DNA of 64,000 nt. It comes from Sedimentibacter sp. (lineage in GTDB: Bacteria; Bacillota; Clostridia; Tissierellales; Sedimentibacteraceae). The notes beneath the pieces were generated by a model. It was not told the DNA's origin and made no database searches. It saw only the letters and a list, made by a program, of their open reading frames with translations. This document shows, in pieces, positions 53,851-62,862 of the stretch; position 1 is the stretch's first letter; each line of letters starts with the position of its first letter. The DNA lies in NCBI GenBank assembly GCA_018436705.1, contig JAHDLA010000019.1, positions 86,628 to 150,627 of the forward strand, in the 5' to 3' direction. Both the position numbers and the translations under genes were made by a program.

Positions 53851-54639
53851 TTATGCTGTTTTTACTAATTTAACAACTTTATTAGCATCTGTTAATGCAA
53901 CAACATTACATCTTCTATTGTAAATTATATTGGTTCTTATATTTTTAATTCTTTCTTGTTCTGTTTCTATATCTTTTTTAACAAATACTGTTACAGCTTC
54001 TTTTGTTGCAATAAAAGCTGTATCTGCTGGTACTGCTTCCGAAACATAAACAGGAATATTATTAATAGAACCTATATATCCAGTTTTTACAAAACCTTCA
54101 GTATATTTTAAATCATCTTTTAAATTTTTTCTTAACTGTGCTTTTTGTGCTGGATTAATAAGCATAAATAAACCTTCTTCACTTTCGCCAAATAATGCTG
54201 TTGCATCTACTACTGTATCAAAGTTAATTCCATTAACTGGATAATCCATTGTTACTGTTGTTTTTCCTAATTCTGCATAAAATTTGGTAGTTAAATCATT
54301 TACCATATTAGCAGACATTTTTTCTAAACCAACATTTACATGGTTTGGGTCGGTCATTGCTTTTTCATCTGTGTACTTAAAACGTCCTTGCACATATTTA
54401 ACTTCATAAGGTATAGTCGTAAAATCAGTTTCGACATCATCGGTATCAATATTTCCTTCGCCTTCCGCTACATCTCTTACGTTTCCAGTTGCTGTATATA
54501 AATTTATTTTTTTAATCATACCAGCCGATTCAACTAAAGAAGTATCTAGTGTATAAAATGGAGATACTGCTAGTTTAGTATCTAACATACTTGCTACCTT
54601 ATTTTCAATTATAAAATTCTCATATATTGTACTTGCCAT
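53851..54639 (-). CDS. Major capsid protein
   Basis: 262 residues, HK97-like fold by motifs: IYENFIIENKVASMLDTKLA, IPYEVKYVQGRFKYTDEKAM, MLINPAQKAQLRKNLKDD, IPVYVSEAVPADTAFIATKE, RTNIIYNRRCNVVALTDANK. No delta-domain, consistent with the separate scaffold gene upstream. Terminator hairpins lie on both sides. Confidence 0.85.
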   Translation of the reverse strand: MASTIYENFIIENKVASMLDTKLAVSPFYTLDTSLVESAGMIKKINLYTATGNVRDVAEGEGNIDTDDVETDFTTIPYEVKYVQGRFKYTDEKAMTDPNHVNVGLEKMSANMVNDLTTKFYAELGKTTVTMDYPVNGINFDTVVDATALFGESEEGLFMLINPAQKAQLRKNLKDDLKYTEGFVKTGYIGSINNIPVYVSEAVPADTAFIATKEAVTVFVKKDIETEQERIKNIRTNIIYNRRCNVVALTDANKVVKLVKTA

Positions 54640-54686
54640 TTTGTTACCATCCTTATTATTTTTTTATTTTTTTGTTGCATAAAAAA

Positions 54687-54713
54687 AACGCTTATATATC
54701 ATTTCAAAGCGTT
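54687..54713 (-). terminator. Terminator between scaffold and capsid genes
   Basis: AACGCTT/AAGCGTT stem with 13-base loop and eight T on the minus strand, beginning one base past the scaffold stop. Only about 47 bases separate it from the capsid start. Confidence 0.7.
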
Positions 54714-55352
54714 CTATTTAGACAATTCCATATACAATTCTTTATTATTTTTAAATAATTCATTTTGCTGAGAAATTGTCATCTTATTAAATTGTTCCTT
54801 TGTTATCTGTCCATCTAAACCTAAAGTCCCAGTTTTAGGAGTGGTAGAAGATAATCTTTTTTCAATCTCCACTTTTACAGCTTTTTTAAATTCTGAATCA
54901 AATAGATTAATATTTTTCTGCATTGTATCAGCATCTTCAGCAACCACAAAATCAGCAAATGCAATAGGTAATCCCTTTTCAGATAGAATTTTGGAGCATT
55001 CGTACTTATTTTCTTTAAGTGTCCATTCCTTTTCCTTATCTGCAATTGCCTTTTCTCTTTGCTCGATTTCATATTTTAAACGTTCTTCAGCGTTCATATT
55101 TGCAAGTTTTTCAGCTTCTAATTTTGCTGTTGCTGCACGTTTATTAAATTTTTCCTCAAACTTTTCATACATTTTACTGATTTCTCTGTCAAAATCAGCT
55201 TGTGTAAATGTTTTGTTATTATCTGTATTTTGATTATTGTTTTCTTTATCTTTGTTTTTCTTATCGCCTTCAGCACCGTTATCATTATCACCTTCGCCAC
55301 CATCAGCAAATAATTGTAAATTTAATTTTTTAAATATTTTATTTTCTTCCAT
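54714..55352 (-). CDS. Phage scaffold protein (DUF4355-like)
   Basis: 212 residues: MEENKIFKKLNLQLFADGGE start, an acidic Asn/Asp/Lys-rich linker, long coiled coil (FEEKFNKRAATAKLEAEKLA, AIADKEKEWTLKENKYECSK), and a C-terminal ITKEQFNKMTISQQNELFKN motif that binds the capsid. Start ATG at 55352 with AAAGGA; the longer frame adds 13 residues upstream of it. Confidence 0.82.
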   Translation of the reverse strand: MEENKIFKKLNLQLFADGGEGDNDNGAEGDKKNKDKENNNQNTDNNKTFTQADFDREISKMYEKFEEKFNKRAATAKLEAEKLANMNAEERLKYEIEQREKAIADKEKEWTLKENKYECSKILSEKGLPIAFADFVVAEDADTMQKNINLFDSEFKKAVKVEIEKRLSSTTPKTGTLGLDGQITKEQFNKMTISQQNELFKNNKELYMELSK

Positions 55353-55448
55353 CTTAATTATCCTTTCACGTACCCTATTATGAGTACCCAAATTTTATTT
55401 TGCACGATTTTATTTAGTGTCTAAATCCCACCAAAAAGACAATAACAT

Positions 55449-55748
55449 TTAATTATCAATATAATACAAATCATATAATTTAATGGTTTTTAAATCACCC
55501 ATTTTCATATTTTTTAAGTCACCCACCGTTTTATTAAAGGCAGTGAGCAACTCTGATTCAGATTCGATATTTACATCGTTATTAATCTTATTGCTTGATA
55601 AATCCATGTTGTTGTTAATTTGCTCCAAGTCATGACTAACATCGTTATTGATTTTATTACTATCAATATCAATGTTATTTTCAAGCTGATTACTTTCGAT
55701 ATTTGTATCGTTATCAATTTGTACTATATCTAAATTTAATTTTCTCAT
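55449..55748 (-). CDS. Asn/Asp-rich repeat protein of head cluster
   Basis: 99 residues. Contains repeating DxxxNxxxNNxD and SNKINNDV units (residues 15-65), strongly acidic and Asn-rich, with a hydrophilic C-terminal tail. No known family. Located between the Ig-like protein and the scaffold; a decoration or packaging accessory is a guess. Confidence 0.6.
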   Translation of the reverse strand: MRKLNLDIVQIDNDTNIESNQLENNIDIDSNKINNDVSHDLEQINNNMDLSSNKINNDVNIESESELLTAFNKTVGDLKNMKMGDLKTIKLYDLYYIDN

Positions 55749-55767
55749 TTTTATACTCCTATTATTT

Positions 55768-56091
55768 TTAATCGCCTAATATATCATCAATAAATATTGT
55801 TTGCTTTTCTGTGGCATTTTTCTTGCCTAAAACATCTATAATAATTAATTGTATTTGATAATTACCCTTAATTAACATGTTGGTGTCTGTTGGTGTTAAC
55901 TCTGCAACTGCTTCATTGTTTTCATTGATTGTCATTGGCTTTTCCAATAAAACAACATCATCAAATTCATTAGCAATTCTTAGAGTTATTGTGCACCCTG
56001 CAATTACTTGCTTAGCACCGCTACTATTATATATTGTAGCTGTTATACTTCCGTCTATTTGACTTGTAAATTTTGCTGTGCTTGTATTCAT
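55768..56091 (-). CDS. Ig-like / BppU-N-like protein
   Basis: 107 residues with beta-sandwich character: TSQIDGSITATIYNSSGAKQ, AVAELTPTDTNMLIKGNYQI, QIQLIIIDVLGKKN. Similar to BppU N-terminal domains (DUF2479) of baseplates, but encoded in the head module. Possible head decoration protein. Confidence 0.55.
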   Translation of the reverse strand: MNTSTAKFTSQIDGSITATIYNSSGAKQVIAGCTITLRIANEFDDVVLLEKPMTINENNEAVAELTPTDTNMLIKGNYQIQLIIIDVLGKKNATEKQTIFIDDILGD

Positions 56092-56105
56092 ATTTTTTAA
56101 TCACC

Positions 56106-56876
56106 TCAATCTAACACTGGAATAAATGTGCAGCGGCAGCCGGGATGGACAATTGAAGGAACATCATTAATATCAAATATTCTTCCTGCTAATGGTTCAC
56201 ATTCGTCACATAGCCTGTCATCATCTTCAACTAACCACTCAACTCGTGTATATCCGTTGTCGATGTATGACTGCTGTTGCCCCGCGTTTAATGTTCTCAT
56301 TGTCTCAGTGCGAACAATTCTATTCGCGTCATTGAACCCAACATTAAAACTTTCCATTATTTTTGAAACTGCCCTGTCTTTACTTTGTCCGGCTATTACT
56401 GTATCAACAATATTTTTTTCAATGTGCTGTTTCAGTTTTGATTTATTGTTCCAGATTCTATCTGAAAATTTTGCATCCTTGAAGTTACTATTAACTAATT
56501 CTTTTGCAAAATTTTCATTTAAGATTGTCCAAGATGTTTCTATTCCTAAGCCTTTATTAGTTTTAATATAAATTTCCTTATAGCTATCAAGCAATGTTAA
56601 TTGCATTGTTTCTACTTCTTTATTTCCAAGCTTGTACAATTCCTTTTGTATTTTATCCTGTAATTGTCTGTATCTACTGAAAGAATACAATGTATTAGCT
56701 GATATTTCACCATCTGAAAGCATTTTGACATATAAATCAGATATTTCAGATTGTATTGTTTTGTTAGCTTGCTTATAATATTTGATTATTTTTTGTTCAG
56801 CCTTTTTTGTATTCTTTTTAAAAATAGAATCGGATAATCTTGCTTGCCAATAATCAGATTGTTTATTTTTACTCAT
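56106..56876 (-). CDS. Minor head protein (SPP1 gp7-like)
   Basis: 256 residues. C-terminal metal-binding signature DDRLCDECEPLAGRIFDIND and HPGCRCTF identify the phage Mu F/SPP1 gp7 family. The start ATG at 56876 follows GAAGGT and overlaps the portal stop by 8 bases. Confidence 0.88.
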   Translation of the reverse strand: MSKNKQSDYWQARLSDSIFKKNTKKAEQKIIKYYKQANKTIQSEISDLYVKMLSDGEISANTLYSFSRYRQLQDKIQKELYKLGNKEVETMQLTLLDSYKEIYIKTNKGLGIETSWTILNENFAKELVNSNFKDAKFSDRIWNNKSKLKQHIEKNIVDTVIAGQSKDRAVSKIMESFNVGFNDANRIVRTETMRTLNAGQQQSYIDNGYTRVEWLVEDDDRLCDECEPLAGRIFDINDVPSIVHPGCRCTFIPVLD

Positions 56877-58224
56877 TATTAGCACCTTCAGTATCACTAT
56901 TTAACATATCAGTAAAAATATTATTATAGCTGTTTAATTCGTTTTGTTTAGCAAGTCTTTCACGTTCAACCTCGATGTCTTGAATCATTGGCAGCATACC
57001 CCATAATGTTTCATCACTTACTAAGCCACGCAATTTACTAACAGTATCAGCCACTAAATTATTATCAATAGGTATATTTTTTGTAAATTGAATACTTACA
57101 TCTCTAAAATTATAATTATTACCCTTGATATTAAGCAATTCGCATATAATTTCAATACGTCTTGTCAAACCAAATCTAAAAAATGCTTCTTTCCTTGCCA
57201 TAATTTGCTCGAGCCCTAATAACCCCAATTGTGCTCCAGCTGATGAAGTATGTGATTTTTGTGCATCTCCTGCCATATTATTAACAAAAGTAAATTTGTG
57301 AATGTCGTTTTCTATTCTTTGTTTATTTGTTTCTGCTTCTGTTGGATTCCCATTTTTAACCAAAAAACTAACGTCAGCACCTGAATCTTCGCCACTATCC
57401 TGAATAACAATATTCCTTGTTTCTTTCATTTTTATAATTTTTTTATCATCTAATCCACTGTTTTTAAACACTAAATAAGCCTCGTTGAAGCTTTCTCTTT
57501 CATTTGCAGAATCTGAAACGGCTAAATTATAAGCATCTATTAAAGATATAACCTTTTCAAAATCACCGTTTTTATCAATATTATTGCAATAAATGTTGAC
57601 AGGTACATTTTTAAAATAATGTTCTCTTGTTTCTTGCAATACTAATACTCCGTCAATATCTACAAAATATTTAATATCCAATTCAGAATATAACTCTACG
57701 AATAATTTTGTTTTATTGGTTAATATGTCCATTTCCTCAAAGAATCTAATAGCATATATTAAATTATTTTCTAATGTGTTATCAAAAATTAATATAGTGT
57801 TTTCAACCTCTACAGGTGTAAATCTTAAATCAGAATTATTGTCTAAATATATAATCTCTAATCCATAACCATAGATTGATTGATTTAACGCAATTGTATT
57901 ATTAGTAGTCTGCTCATCATTGTATTTAAAAATATTATTTAAATCTGCCAATAAACTTTCATCCGTAGCATTGTATGTAACAGGCTTACCGATAAAGTAA
58001 TTTGTACTAATATTAGATATATAATCCGCAAAACTATTTGGAATTTTGTGATTTGGTTTCGTTGTATCAGCAAATGTACGATTTAATATATCTGCATCAT
58101 TATTGTAATAGCGTTTCATCTTTTGCAAGCGTGGTAAATGTTTATATTTAAACACTTCTATATATTTTTTAATTCTCTCAGTTGACATTACAACGTTTTT
58201 ATTTTCATAAAATATTTTCTTCAC
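56869..58224 (-). CDS. Portal protein (SPP1 gp6 family)
   Basis: 451 residues. RLQKMKRYYNNDADILNRTF, KIPNSFADYISNISTNYFIG, GYGLEIIYLDNNSDLRFTPV and a helical C-terminus (RIEIICELLNIKGNNYNFRD). These are typical of SPP1-like portals. Ring through which DNA enters the head. Confidence 0.9.
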   Translation of the reverse strand: MKKIFYENKNVVMSTERIKKYIEVFKYKHLPRLQKMKRYYNNDADILNRTFADTTKPNHKIPNSFADYISNISTNYFIGKPVTYNATDESLLADLNNIFKYNDEQTTNNTIALNQSIYGYGLEIIYLDNNSDLRFTPVEVENTILIFDNTLENNLIYAIRFFEEMDILTNKTKLFVELYSELDIKYFVDIDGVLVLQETREHYFKNVPVNIYCNNIDKNGDFEKVISLIDAYNLAVSDSANERESFNEAYLVFKNSGLDDKKIIKMKETRNIVIQDSGEDSGADVSFLVKNGNPTEAETNKQRIENDIHKFTFVNNMAGDAQKSHTSSAGAQLGLLGLEQIMARKEAFFRFGLTRRIEIICELLNIKGNNYNFRDVSIQFTKNIPIDNNLVADTVSKLRGLVSDETLWGMLPMIQDIEVERERLAKQNELNSYNNIFTDMLNSDTEGANNE

Positions 58225-58281
58225 CTTCTTTTTATTGTTTGTTATTGTGTGTGTTGTTTGTTTGTATATTTTTCATCTTGA

Positions 58282-59559
58282 CTATAATCTAACTGTTATA
58301 ATTTCAGGTTCTTTTTTATTTTTTATTTTTAAAACATTAGCCAAAGAGTACCTAAACGCATCCATCAAATCGTCATTAAATTTAACAATTTCATCTGTGT
58401 AATTACCTTGCTTGTCCTTCTTCCAACTATATGCCATTATTTCGTTAATAAAATTAACGCAATTATCAGATATAATAATCTTGTAAGCCTGCATCGCCAT
58501 TAGTTGACTAAATACAGTTTCTTTCCTTTTGTTAGTTTTTTCAACGTTTAAACCCAACATTTTAAATTCTTTAATCGCCGAAGGGGCAGCTTCGTCACAA
58601 ATAAATAAATTACTTGCATAGCCTTTTTTAACTATCCAATCATAAGCATCTTTATTGATAATTTTACTTTTTGACATTTCATCTATTACATATATTGTTT
58701 TTGTAGCTTCATTAACTAATGATATACATACAGCATACTGATGCGTAAAGCCTACGTCTATACCACTGCATAATTGTATGTTATCAATTTTAAGCAACTC
58801 ATTAACATCTAAATTTGCTGTTTTCCAATTTGTAAATACTGTTTTATCAAGCGTTCCAAATTCTCCTAAGGCATATACTTGATAATAATAAGGGTTAGAA
58901 TTTTTTAATGATTCTATTTCCTCAATATAGTCGGATGGTAAAAATTTGTTGTCAAGGTATGTAGTTTTTAGCACCATGACATTATTGTCACGTGTATCTG
59001 GATTATGGAATAAGTCATATACATAATTTTGTTTATTTATCGGATTGTAAGATAAAATAATTTGATTATTCTTTGTTTTCGCTCGAATTCTAAGCTTAAT
59101 CTGTGTAAAAGAATCTAAATCAAACTCTGTTGCTTCTTCTATCCAGCAATCTGTTAAACCTGTAATAGATTTAATTTTTTCTCCACCATCATCAATACCT
59201 TTAAATAAAAATAAGCTACCATTTGGCAACTCAATTTTCATTTCTGATTTATTTATTTTGCAATCATCATATATTTTTAGCGTGGATATGCAGTCTAACA
59301 TTAATTGCCATACACTGTCTTTTAATGTAGCTGATACCCTACGTAATACTAATATTTTACGTTTGTTATTTAATGCTTTTATTAAAACTTTCATAGCCAC
59401 AAAGTGAGATTTTCCCGAACCCGAACCGCCATAATATACTTCTATTTTATGGGAATAGTCAAAAAGATGAGGTAAATATGTTTTATTAAATATTTGTTTA
59501 TTTATTTTTATGTTTGTTTTTATTTTTATCACCTGCTTACATAAAAAATAGAGCATCAT
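58282..59559 (-). CDS. Terminase large subunit
   Basis: ATPase/nuclease that packages DNA. Walker A YYGGSGSGKSHFVA, Walker B-like CWIEEATEFD, a coupling motif region LSYNPINKQNYVYDLF, and nuclease acids in GIDVGFTHQYAVCISL and DDLMDAFRYSLAN. The start is uncertain: ATG at 59559 or GTG at 59532, neither with a clear ribosome site. Length of about 415-425 residues is normal. Confidence 0.9.
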   Translation of the reverse strand: MMLYFLCKQVIKIKTNIKINKQIFNKTYLPHLFDYSHKIEVYYGGSGSGKSHFVAMKVLIKALNNKRKILVLRRVSATLKDSVWQLMLDCISTLKIYDDCKINKSEMKIELPNGSLFLFKGIDDGGEKIKSITGLTDCWIEEATEFDLDSFTQIKLRIRAKTKNNQIILSYNPINKQNYVYDLFHNPDTRDNNVMVLKTTYLDNKFLPSDYIEEIESLKNSNPYYYQVYALGEFGTLDKTVFTNWKTANLDVNELLKIDNIQLCSGIDVGFTHQYAVCISLVNEATKTIYVIDEMSKSKIINKDAYDWIVKKGYASNLFICDEAAPSAIKEFKMLGLNVEKTNKRKETVFSQLMAMQAYKIIISDNCVNFINEIMAYSWKKDKQGNYTDEIVKFNDDLMDAFRYSLANVLKIKNKKEPEIITVRL

Positions 59560-60052
59560 AAATGCCCTATAAGGTTAATTCTCGGTTAATTTTTACTGTG
59601 CGTATCATTTATATAGCATATATAGCTATATATCAGTCCTATGTGGGGGGATGCCCCCTATCATGCTAGTCTAATTCTATTATGTTAAAACCAAAATTTT
59701 ATTAACTTTTGTTTTCCTGCTTTAACTTTCCTATTTTTCTGTATGAAAACAATCTAAATATACATTAATTTATCTGTATAAATATTTAATTGCAAAAAAT
59801 AATTACAACGAATATATTAATTACTATTGACATAATCAATACAAACGTTGTAACTTCAATGTTATATTCACTTTTATTTCACTTGACATAATGTTATATT
59901 ATATCAATCAATTAGTTACCTAACTTACATTTTGTGACAAACTATTGTTATAAATTAATAGTATTACCAATTAATGTAATATTTAGTGTATTCTCTATTC
60001 ATCTTTAATATGAATACGATTATTATATATTGTATGTATTATAGATACAATT
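59560..60052. other. Non-coding gap between terminase genes
   Basis: About 490 AT-rich bases with no supported gene. Contains an AT palindromic stretch at 59611-59635 and a G6/C5 hairpin at 59645-59658, the most GC-rich spot in the gap. It could hold a packaging (cos) site. Confidence 0.4.
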
Positions 60053-60439
60053 CTATTCTTCATTGGAATCGTTATCATCATCATCAAAATAAGAAATGAC
60101 AAATTCCGTTGTGGTATTTATATCTATTTGTGATTTATCATTACAGAGTCCATTCTCCCCTAATATCATCTTAATAGCTTGTAATTGTGTACGTTTGTCT
60201 GATTCATCCTTAACTAATTTTAACAACTCTTTTGATGCAACATCGCCATAAACTGCAAATTTATTCCTACGTTCCTTTTGTAACTCATTCATAAAATCAT
60301 CACGTTTGTACCATCTCCAAATAGTTTCCCTTGCTACACCGATTTCTTCAGCTATTTCCGTTTTAGTTTCATCACTCCAAACCAACAATGAAATTGCTTT
60401 AGCCATCTGCTCAGTTATTCCTTCTATATGTTTAGGCAT
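60053..60439 (-). CDS. Terminase small subunit
   Basis: 128 residues. N-terminal HTH (TEIAEEIGVARETIWRWYKR), then a helical domain (QLQAIKMILGENGLC) and an acidic tail. phBC6A51-like. GGAG ribosome site. It selects viral DNA for packaging. Confidence 0.85.
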   Translation of the reverse strand: MPKHIEGITEQMAKAISLLVWSDETKTEIAEEIGVARETIWRWYKRDDFMNELQKERRNKFAVYGDVASKELLKLVKDESDKRTQLQAIKMILGENGLCNDKSQIDINTTTEFVISYFDDDDNDSNEE

Positions 60440-60467
60440 ATTATATCAACTCCTTTCAAATCAATCT

Positions 60468-60830
60468 TTATTTAATTATTTCTTTTCCAAATTCTACAAC
60501 CTCAACTAATTTATCATAGACTTCTCTATCCGTTTCATAGATAGTTTGAATTATTTCATCAATTAAATGAAAATTCTTTTGATTATTTTTCAATTTAATA
60601 TTTTCTAATTTCTCTTCCAATTCAGCTATTTCTTCGTCTCTTTCTTCTATTCCTTTTTTCAGCTGCATGTTTTCCAATAGTAAAATAGACTTGTCTAGCC
60701 TGTATTCTGTTATTTGATAATTTAAATCGTGTATTTCATCACGCAATTTATCTGCATCGCAGTATGTAAACACTATTTCTCCATCATGATTTTGACAAAC
60801 GTACGTTTTAATTTCATTTAATTCAATCAT
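60468..60830 (-). CDS. Coiled-coil phage early protein
   Basis: 120 residues; a long coiled coil (KKGIEERDEEIAELEEKLEN) with an N-terminal NEIKTYVCQNHDGEIVFTYC. No known family. Confidence 0.6.
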   Translation of the reverse strand: MIELNEIKTYVCQNHDGEIVFTYCDADKLRDEIHDLNYQITEYRLDKSILLLENMQLKKGIEERDEEIAELEEKLENIKLKNNQKNFHLIDEIIQTIYETDREVYDKLVEVVEFGKEIIK

Positions 60831-60861
60831 TTTTACACCTATCCTATTTATTTTATATTTT

Positions 60862-61113
60862 TTAAACTTCCTTTAACTTACCCCTAATAACATTAAACAT
60901 ATTAATAAAACTATGTAATTTTTTATCTGCATAATACGCATCAATAATATCTTTTATATCTTCATGAACAACACCATAAACTTTTTTATGTCCTTCATCA
61001 TCTGTTTGTATTTGTAAATCAACATCTACCCCATTAGAAAGTAAATAAGCCAATTTATTCAGGCTATAAATCTTTCTACAAATCTTTTTCTCCAAATCTC
61101 TCGCTCCATTCAT
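60862..61113 (-). CDS. Small phage protein
   Basis: 83 residues; NKLAYLLSNGVDVDLQIQTD and IIDAYYADKKLHSFINMFNV. Overlaps the previous gene; a TTG at 61095 with GGAG eight bases upstream may be the real start. Function unknown. Confidence 0.5.
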   Translation of the reverse strand: MNGARDLEKKICRKIYSLNKLAYLLSNGVDVDLQIQTDDEGHKKVYGVVHEDIKDIIDAYYADKKLHSFINMFNVIRGKLKEV

Positions 61114-61300
61114 TTAATTTATCTGTTATATCCACTCCAGCAATAGCAAAATAATTATCTATATTATTCCGTTCCCTTATCATATACAAAGGAATCCCTA
61201 AAGCAAATAAATAATTTATAATTTCTGGATTTCTGATTATTCTATTTTTATTTAATTCTGTTGGATTGTCTGTTTTGTATTGCTTAATTTTTTTACTCAT
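61076..61300 (-). CDS. Small phage protein
   Basis: 74 residues from MSKKIKQYKTDNPTELNKNR, with AAGGAGT ribosome site; start placed at 61300 because the longer frame overlaps the previous gene. Contains RNPEIINYLFALGIPLYMIR. No known family. Confidence 0.6.
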   Translation of the reverse strand: MSKKIKQYKTDNPTELNKNRIIRNPEIINYLFALGIPLYMIRERNNIDNYFAIAGVDITDKLNEWSERFGEKDL

Positions 61301-61301
61301 T

Positions 61302-61433
61302 TTATTTACTCCTTGTTTTATCACTTATCTTTTTTTGCTTTTCATTACCATCTTGTAACGCTGCCCTTAAAGCTTTTTCAAAGTCAAATTTTTTATTAAA
61401 TTTGTTGTTATTTTTGTTTTCATGTTTTGCCAT
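61302..61433 (-). CDS. 43-residue basic phage peptide
   Basis: Lys/Asn-rich: MAKHENKNNNKFNKKFDFEK, followed by ALRAALQDGNEKQKK. Its stop is 1 base before the next start (TAA-A-ATG), which carries its ribosome site inside this frame. Function unknown. Confidence 0.55.
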   Translation of the reverse strand: MAKHENKNNNKFNKKFDFEKALRAALQDGNEKQKKISDKTRSK

Positions 61434-61484
61434 ATTTTTTTATTACTCCTAATTTTATTTTTAATCTATTTTTTTTGCATTAAA

Positions 61485-61512
61485 AAAGCACCAACTAAAA
61501 TGTCAGTGCTTT
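61485..61512 (-). terminator. Terminator of lipoprotein gene
   Basis: AAAGCAC/GTGCTTT stem with a T run on the minus strand, 36 bases past the lipoprotein stop. Confidence 0.75.
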
Positions 61513-61547
61513 AATTTAATATTTAATTAATTATTTATATATTGTAA

Positions 61548-62357
61548 TTATTCTTGTATACCCGTTAATATACCATCATCAAAATATAAATATTTATCCC
61601 CACTATACACCCACTGTTCACTTACGCCATAAGCCGTAGTTGTTTTGTTTATTTCTTTTGGACTTCCCCAATTAGAATTCAATACCTCTTGCTGCGTCAT
61701 ACCAATACTAACACCCTCCTGTTTAGCCTTTGATAAAGCTGCTGCTTCTTCTCTTTTTTCGGTTACTTTCTTATTCTCTGCTGCCTTTTTTTCAATTTCT
61801 GCTTGCCTAATTGGTAATTCTTCTAATAAAGCCTTTAAATTTTCCTTACTTTTTTCTGTATCCTTTATAAATTGTTCTATTTCAGCATCACTAAATTTTT
61901 CAACCCTACAATTATTTAATGTAATATAATCACCGTAAACACTATCTAATATCATTCCTGATACAACTATTTTATCATTTACCTCAATACTTTTATCAAG
62001 TTTATTAACAAAATTACATTCTATTGTAAATGGTGGATATCCTCTTCCAAATATTATATCTATATCTTCACCAATAGCATCAGTTATAACTTTTACATTG
62101 CGTCTATTAAACGGAAATTCTTCAACTGTAACTAACCACTGTACATATTTATTATTATTATAGTATATAAAATCTCTTTTAAAGTTTTCACCACTCAATG
62201 ATAAATAATTTTTATCTGCATATTCTGCCATTTCGTCATAAATTGAAATTGAAATGTACTCTCTATTTTCATTATAAATTTCTTCATTATTATTATCACA
62301 ACCATTAAATGTAGCAAAAATAATAATTAATAACAATATAATTCCCAACTTTTTCAT
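61548..62357 (-). CDS. Prophage-encoded lipoprotein with SmpA/BamE-like C-domain
   Basis: 269 residues. Lipobox signal KKLGIILLLIIIFATFNGC, middle region of unknown fold, coiled coil near 170-205, and a C-terminal SmpA/OmlA-like motif (GVSIGMTQQEVLNSNWGSPK, then YLYFDDGILTGIQE). Own terminator. Probably a moron gene acting on the lysogen surface, for example in superinfection exclusion (inference). Confidence 0.7.
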   Translation of the reverse strand: MKKLGIILLLIIIFATFNGCDNNNEEIYNENREYISISIYDEMAEYADKNYLSLSGENFKRDFIYYNNNKYVQWLVTVEEFPFNRRNVKVITDAIGEDIDIIFGRGYPPFTIECNFVNKLDKSIEVNDKIVVSGMILDSVYGDYITLNNCRVEKFSDAEIEQFIKDTEKSKENLKALLEELPIRQAEIEKKAAENKKVTEKREEAAALSKAKQEGVSIGMTQQEVLNSNWGSPKEINKTTTAYGVSEQWVYSGDKYLYFDDGILTGIQE

Positions 62358-62473
62358 ATTATTTCCCCCATAAGATATATTCCAATATTATACATGAAAA
62401 TAAAAAATATTGCAATCGTTATCAATCATTATTTCATTTATCTATTGACCATCTATTTATTTGCATAAAAAAA

Positions 62474-62498
62474 TACCCCTAAACAATCCTTAGGAGTA
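62474..62498 (-). terminator. Terminator of 62538-62780 gene
   Basis: TACCCCTAA/TTAGGAGTA stem with one mismatch, loop, and seven T on the minus strand. Confidence 0.75.
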
Positions 62499-62537
62499 TA
62501 ATTAATTTGCTATATTAAATTATAAATTTATATTAAC

Positions 62538-62780
62538 TTAATCACCATCAATACTATAATCAGCACTATATTTTTTTATTGATTTAATTTCTTCATATTT
62601 TACAATAAAAACATCTGTTCCATTACTACCTATAATTTTTACTTTTTCATTAAGACTTTCATCGGCATTTTTAAACCAATCAATAACTCTATCAGCTTCT
62701 TTTGATGATACTGATATTTCTTCCTTTTCTAAAAGTTTTCTTCCGTTTTTAAAATAAATTCTTAAAGATACTTCTTTCAT
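62538..62780 (-). CDS. Small conserved-looking hypothetical protein
   Basis: 80 residues from MKEVSLRIYFKNGRKLLEKE with GGGAG ribosome site; start set at 62780 over a longer frame. Beta-alpha character, ends YSADYSIDGD. No known family. Confidence 0.55.
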   Translation of the reverse strand: MKEVSLRIYFKNGRKLLEKEEISVSSKEADRVIDWFKNADESLNEKVKIIGSNGTDVFIVKYEEIKSIKKYSADYSIDGD

Positions 62781-62862
62781 CCTTCTGCTCCCTTCGCATA
62801 ATATATTTACCAATATTATACAAGATATTACATAATATTACAATCATTAAGCAATCAATTTT

